Below are positions 13,937 through 15,718 of a DNA stretch of 15,718 nucleotides, piece after piece (within the stretch, counting starts at the first letter, position 1; every line of letters begins with the position of its first letter). The notes under the pieces are model-generated. The model did no database searches. It was not told where the DNA came from and was given only the letters and a program-made list of their open reading frames with translations. This DNA is from Firm-04 sp003446315. GTDB taxonomy: Bacteria > Bacillota > Clostridia > Oscillospirales > Ruminococcaceae. The position numbers and the translations under genes were made by a program. The stretch is from assembly GCA_946530355.1 (NCBI GenBank), contig CAMNAB010000069.1:1-15718 (forward strand). Direction: 5' to 3'.

Positions 13937-14107
13937 TCAGCCCTGCTCCGGAGCACCGACGGGACATGTATCAGCGCAAGCGCCGCAGTCCAGACATGCA
14001 TCAGCATCAATTGTGTACTTGCCCTCGCCCTCAGAGATTGCGCCGACGGGACATGCATCTGCACATGCACCGCACTGGATGCATGCATCACTAATTCTGT
14101 ATGCCAT
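13937..14107 (-). CDS. 2[4Fe-4S] ferredoxin, clostridial type
   Basis: This is a 56-residue electron carrier with two CxxCxxCxxxCP clusters: Cys9, 12, 15 and 19, then Cys38, 41, 44 and 48. Each set supplies ligands for one [4Fe-4S] cluster in the usual crossed pattern, and the two halves are an internal repeat. The length and composition match the small soluble ferredoxins of anaerobic Clostridia, which carry electrons for pyruvate:ferredoxin oxidoreductase and hydrogenase. The ATG at 14107 has AGGAGG about 9 bases upstream; the open frame to 14161 has no similarity and covers the leader hairpin. It is a single-gene unit with its own strong promoter and terminator, consistent with high expression. 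The partner enzymes are not in the window. Confidence 0.97.
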   Translation of the reverse strand: MAYRISDACIQCGACADACPVGAISEGEGKYTIDADACLDCGACADTCPVGAPEQG

Positions 14108-14153
14108 AATTGTGTACCTCCTGTAATCAGAATAAAAATGGATTTTTTGCTTC

Positions 14154-14172
14154 GGAAGCACACATTGCTTCC
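14154..14172 (-). other. hairpin in the ferredoxin leader
   Basis: GGAAGC and GCTTCC form a 6-bp stem with a seven-base loop, starting about 10 bases after the -10 box of the ferredoxin promoter, so it would lie at or near the 5' end of the mRNA. No T-run follows. A 5'-terminal hairpin can protect an mRNA from decay; that role here is inference. Confidence 0.4.
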
Positions 14173-14181
14173 TTACCTAAT

Positions 14182-14209
14182 ATTGTATCATATTTTCGCA
14201 AAAAGTCAA
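14182..14209 (-). promoter_or_regulatory. promoter of the ferredoxin gene
   Basis: On the minus strand TTGACT (14204-14209) is followed after 16 bases by TACAAT (14182-14187). TGA precedes the -10 box. Both hexamers are 5-of-6 matches to consensus. The leader to the ATG is about 70 bases. Confidence 0.85.
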
Positions 14210-14278
14210 GGGGTTTTTCTAATTTTTTTGCTTCATGACGAAAATTTGCGGAATATAGCTGAAAATCGACGGTTTTTC

Positions 14279-15616
14279 TCAATTATGTTCAGATTCCTTC
14301 CGAAATCGGGAGAAAGCTGCAAAACACATGAATATTTGTACAACTGTTGAACACGGTGTAGCCAGTCCGATGAGGAACAAAGAACCGTTTCCGAAGTGCT
14401 GCATGAGGAATGCTGCCGGGATCCGGATGAGGAATGCACCGCAGATCCCCTGAAACATGACAAATTTTGTTTTTTCGATGCCGTTGTAATATCCGATGAA
14501 GCAGAACAGGAAGCAGGTCAGCAGGCAGTCAATGGCATATGCTTTGAGATAATCCCATGCTGCAATGACCGTCTGGGCATCATTGGAGAAGATGCCGGCG
14601 AGCAGATCACCGCGGAAGAAGGTCAGCAAAAACATGACAAAGCCGAATGCAAAAGATACGGAAATGCCGCTTTTCAGTGCTTTTTGTGCACGCTGCGGCA
14701 GACCGGCACCGTGATTCTGCGCCACAAATGCCGACATCGACTGCATAAAAGCAAGCGGCACCAGCATGATAAACGCACAGACTTTCTCTGCAACACCGAC
14801 ACCTGCCGATGCGATCACGCCGAGGCGGTTGACAATGGCAAGCATGACCAGAAACGAGATCCCGACCAGAAAATCCTGCAAAGCGATCGGTGTGCCGATG
14901 CGGATGATTGTGAGCGCATGCCGCTTTTGGGGCTTCATATAACTGCGGCGGAATGTGAACGGGAGCTGTGTGCGCCGGATGATAAAAAAGGAGATGACCA
15001 CGCTGATAAACTGTGAAATGACGGTTGCGAGCGCTGCACCGGCTGCTCCCATGTGAAATACGGCAACAAACAGCAGATCGCCCAGAATATTCAGGACACA
15101 GGCGATCCCGACTGCGATCAGGGGTGTTTTGGAATCGCCCAGCCCCCTGAAAATGCTGCCGAGCAGATTATATGCGGTGATGACCAGATAGCCCGCGCCG
15201 CAGATCCGGATATACCGGCTTGTGACGACAAGTGCTTCCGGCGGTGCCTGCATGATCTTTGCAAGGGCAGATGCACCGATGACGCTGATGCCCGTAAAGA
15301 GAATGCCGGCTGCGGTGAAAAGGGTCAGTCCTGTTCCGATGATCTTTGCGGCGGTATCGGGTTCTTTTTGCCCGATCTTCTGTCCGACCGCAACGGTAAT
15401 GCCCATTGAGAAGCTCACGATCAGATTGGTCAGGGTCATGACGATCTGGGAGCCGGTGGAAACGGCGGATACATCAGCCGTTGCGCCGAACTGTCCGACG
15501 ACCAGCAGATCCACAGCGCCGTACATTGCCTGCAAGAACATTGCGAACAGAACAGGCAGCATAAATTTCAGCAGCTTCGGCAGAATTGCGCCTTCTGTAA
15601 ATGTATTGGTTTTCAT
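14279..15616 (-). CDS. MATE family efflux transporter
   Basis: This is a 445-residue integral membrane protein of the MATE (multidrug and toxic compound extrusion) family, which exports cationic compounds in exchange for Na+ or H+. About 12 hydrophobic segments can be followed, roughly at 17-37, 54-76, 94-114, 133-155, 167-187, 192-212, 240-262, 275-297, 316-336, 352-374, 387-407 and 414-434. The family-typical FRGLGDSKTP is at 156-165, after the fourth segment, and the two halves (about 1-225 and 226-445) are the expected repeats. The ATG at 15616 has GGAGG 6 bases upstream. It has its own promoter and is unrelated to its housekeeping neighbours. No clear terminator follows; transcripts may run on toward the ferredoxin gene. 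The substrate is not predictable. Confidence 0.96.
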   Translation of the reverse strand: MKTNTFTEGAILPKLLKFMLPVLFAMFLQAMYGAVDLLVVGQFGATADVSAVSTGSQIVMTLTNLIVSFSMGITVAVGQKIGQKEPDTAAKIIGTGLTLFTAAGILFTGISVIGASALAKIMQAPPEALVVTSRYIRICGAGYLVITAYNLLGSIFRGLGDSKTPLIAVGIACVLNILGDLLFVAVFHMGAAGAALATVISQFISVVISFFIIRRTQLPFTFRRSYMKPQKRHALTIIRIGTPIALQDFLVGISFLVMLAIVNRLGVIASAGVGVAEKVCAFIMLVPLAFMQSMSAFVAQNHGAGLPQRAQKALKSGISVSFAFGFVMFLLTFFRGDLLAGIFSNDAQTVIAAWDYLKAYAIDCLLTCFLFCFIGYYNGIEKTKFVMFQGICGAFLIRIPAAFLMQHFGNGSLFLIGLATPCSTVVQIFMCFAAFSRFRKESEHN

Positions 15617-15661
15617 AAAACGCCTCCGTCATTATCGTTTTTCGTTAAACATGCAAATGCT

Positions 15662-15690
15662 ATTATATCATAATACGCGGAAAAACGCAA
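15662..15690 (-). promoter_or_regulatory. extended -10 promoter of the MATE gene
   Basis: On the minus strand TTGCGT (15685-15690) is 17 bases from a perfect TATAAT (15662-15667), with TGA just before the -10 box. The layout closely copies the rplS promoter. The leader to the ATG is about 40 bases. Confidence 0.75.
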
Positions 15691-15718
15691 TGACTTGACA
15701 TACATTTTACACTTGCAT

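Noticed and set aside
15695..15700. TTGACA on the plus strand near the right edge
   Set aside because: It could be the -35 box of a rightward promoter, but the -10 box would begin at the last base of the window, so it cannot be judged.
1..15718. CRISPR arrays, insertion sequences, tRNA and rRNA genes, prophage genes
   Set aside because: No regularly spaced repeats, transposase motifs, cloverleaf-forming segments or phage protein families were seen on either strand.

Overview
The window is a stretch of bacterial core chromosome. It probably comes from a Clostridia-class Firmicute in or near the Oscillospiraceae/Ruminococcaceae. The grounds are strong AAGGAGG-type ribosome binding sites, the gene orders tig-clpP-clpX-lon-yihA and rplS-lepB-ylqF-rnhB-yraN, a short clostridial-type 2[4Fe-4S] ferredoxin, and roughly even base composition in the genes with A/T-rich gaps. 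The genus is inference. All 17 supported genes lie on the minus strand, so transcription runs from high to low coordinates. No IS element, prophage, CRISPR array, tRNA or rRNA was seen.

Layout in the direction of transcription. (1) 15718-14279: a MATE-family efflux transporter with its own extended -10 promoter. (2) 14209-13850: a 56-residue ferredoxin as a single-gene unit with a strong promoter and an intrinsic terminator. (3) 13780-13142: rplS (L19), with an extended -10 promoter, a roughly 210-nt structured leader and a perfect intrinsic terminator. (4) 13081-7058: a tightly packed string of nine genes. They are two type I signal peptidases, the ribosome-assembly GTPase YlqF/RbgA, RNase HII, the YraN nuclease-like protein, two tandem paralogous zinc-ribbon miniproteins of unknown function, threonine synthase and a calcineurin-like phosphoesterase. 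Several neighbours overlap or lie within 25 bases. (5) 7025-3429: tig, clpP and clpX, a nascent-chain folding and proteolysis unit that ends at an intrinsic terminator. (6) 3360-98: lon and yihA, with their own near-consensus promoter and a perfect 12-bp terminator. (7) 97-1: the start of a further leftward transcription unit whose gene lies outside the window.

The genes mostly serve protein production and quality control: ribosome parts and assembly (L19, YlqF, YihA), nascent-chain folding (trigger factor), secretion processing (two LepB) and ATP-dependent proteolysis (ClpXP, Lon). I found no novel multi-gene defence or metabolic system. The items most worth a second look are regulatory or small: an intrinsic-terminator hairpin inside the tig leader together with a palindrome at its predicted transcription start, the long rplS leader with competing hairpins, the uncharacterised zinc-ribbon pair, and a hairpin lacking a U-tract between tig and clpP. 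No CtsR or CIRCE heat-shock operator was seen near clpP, clpX or lon.
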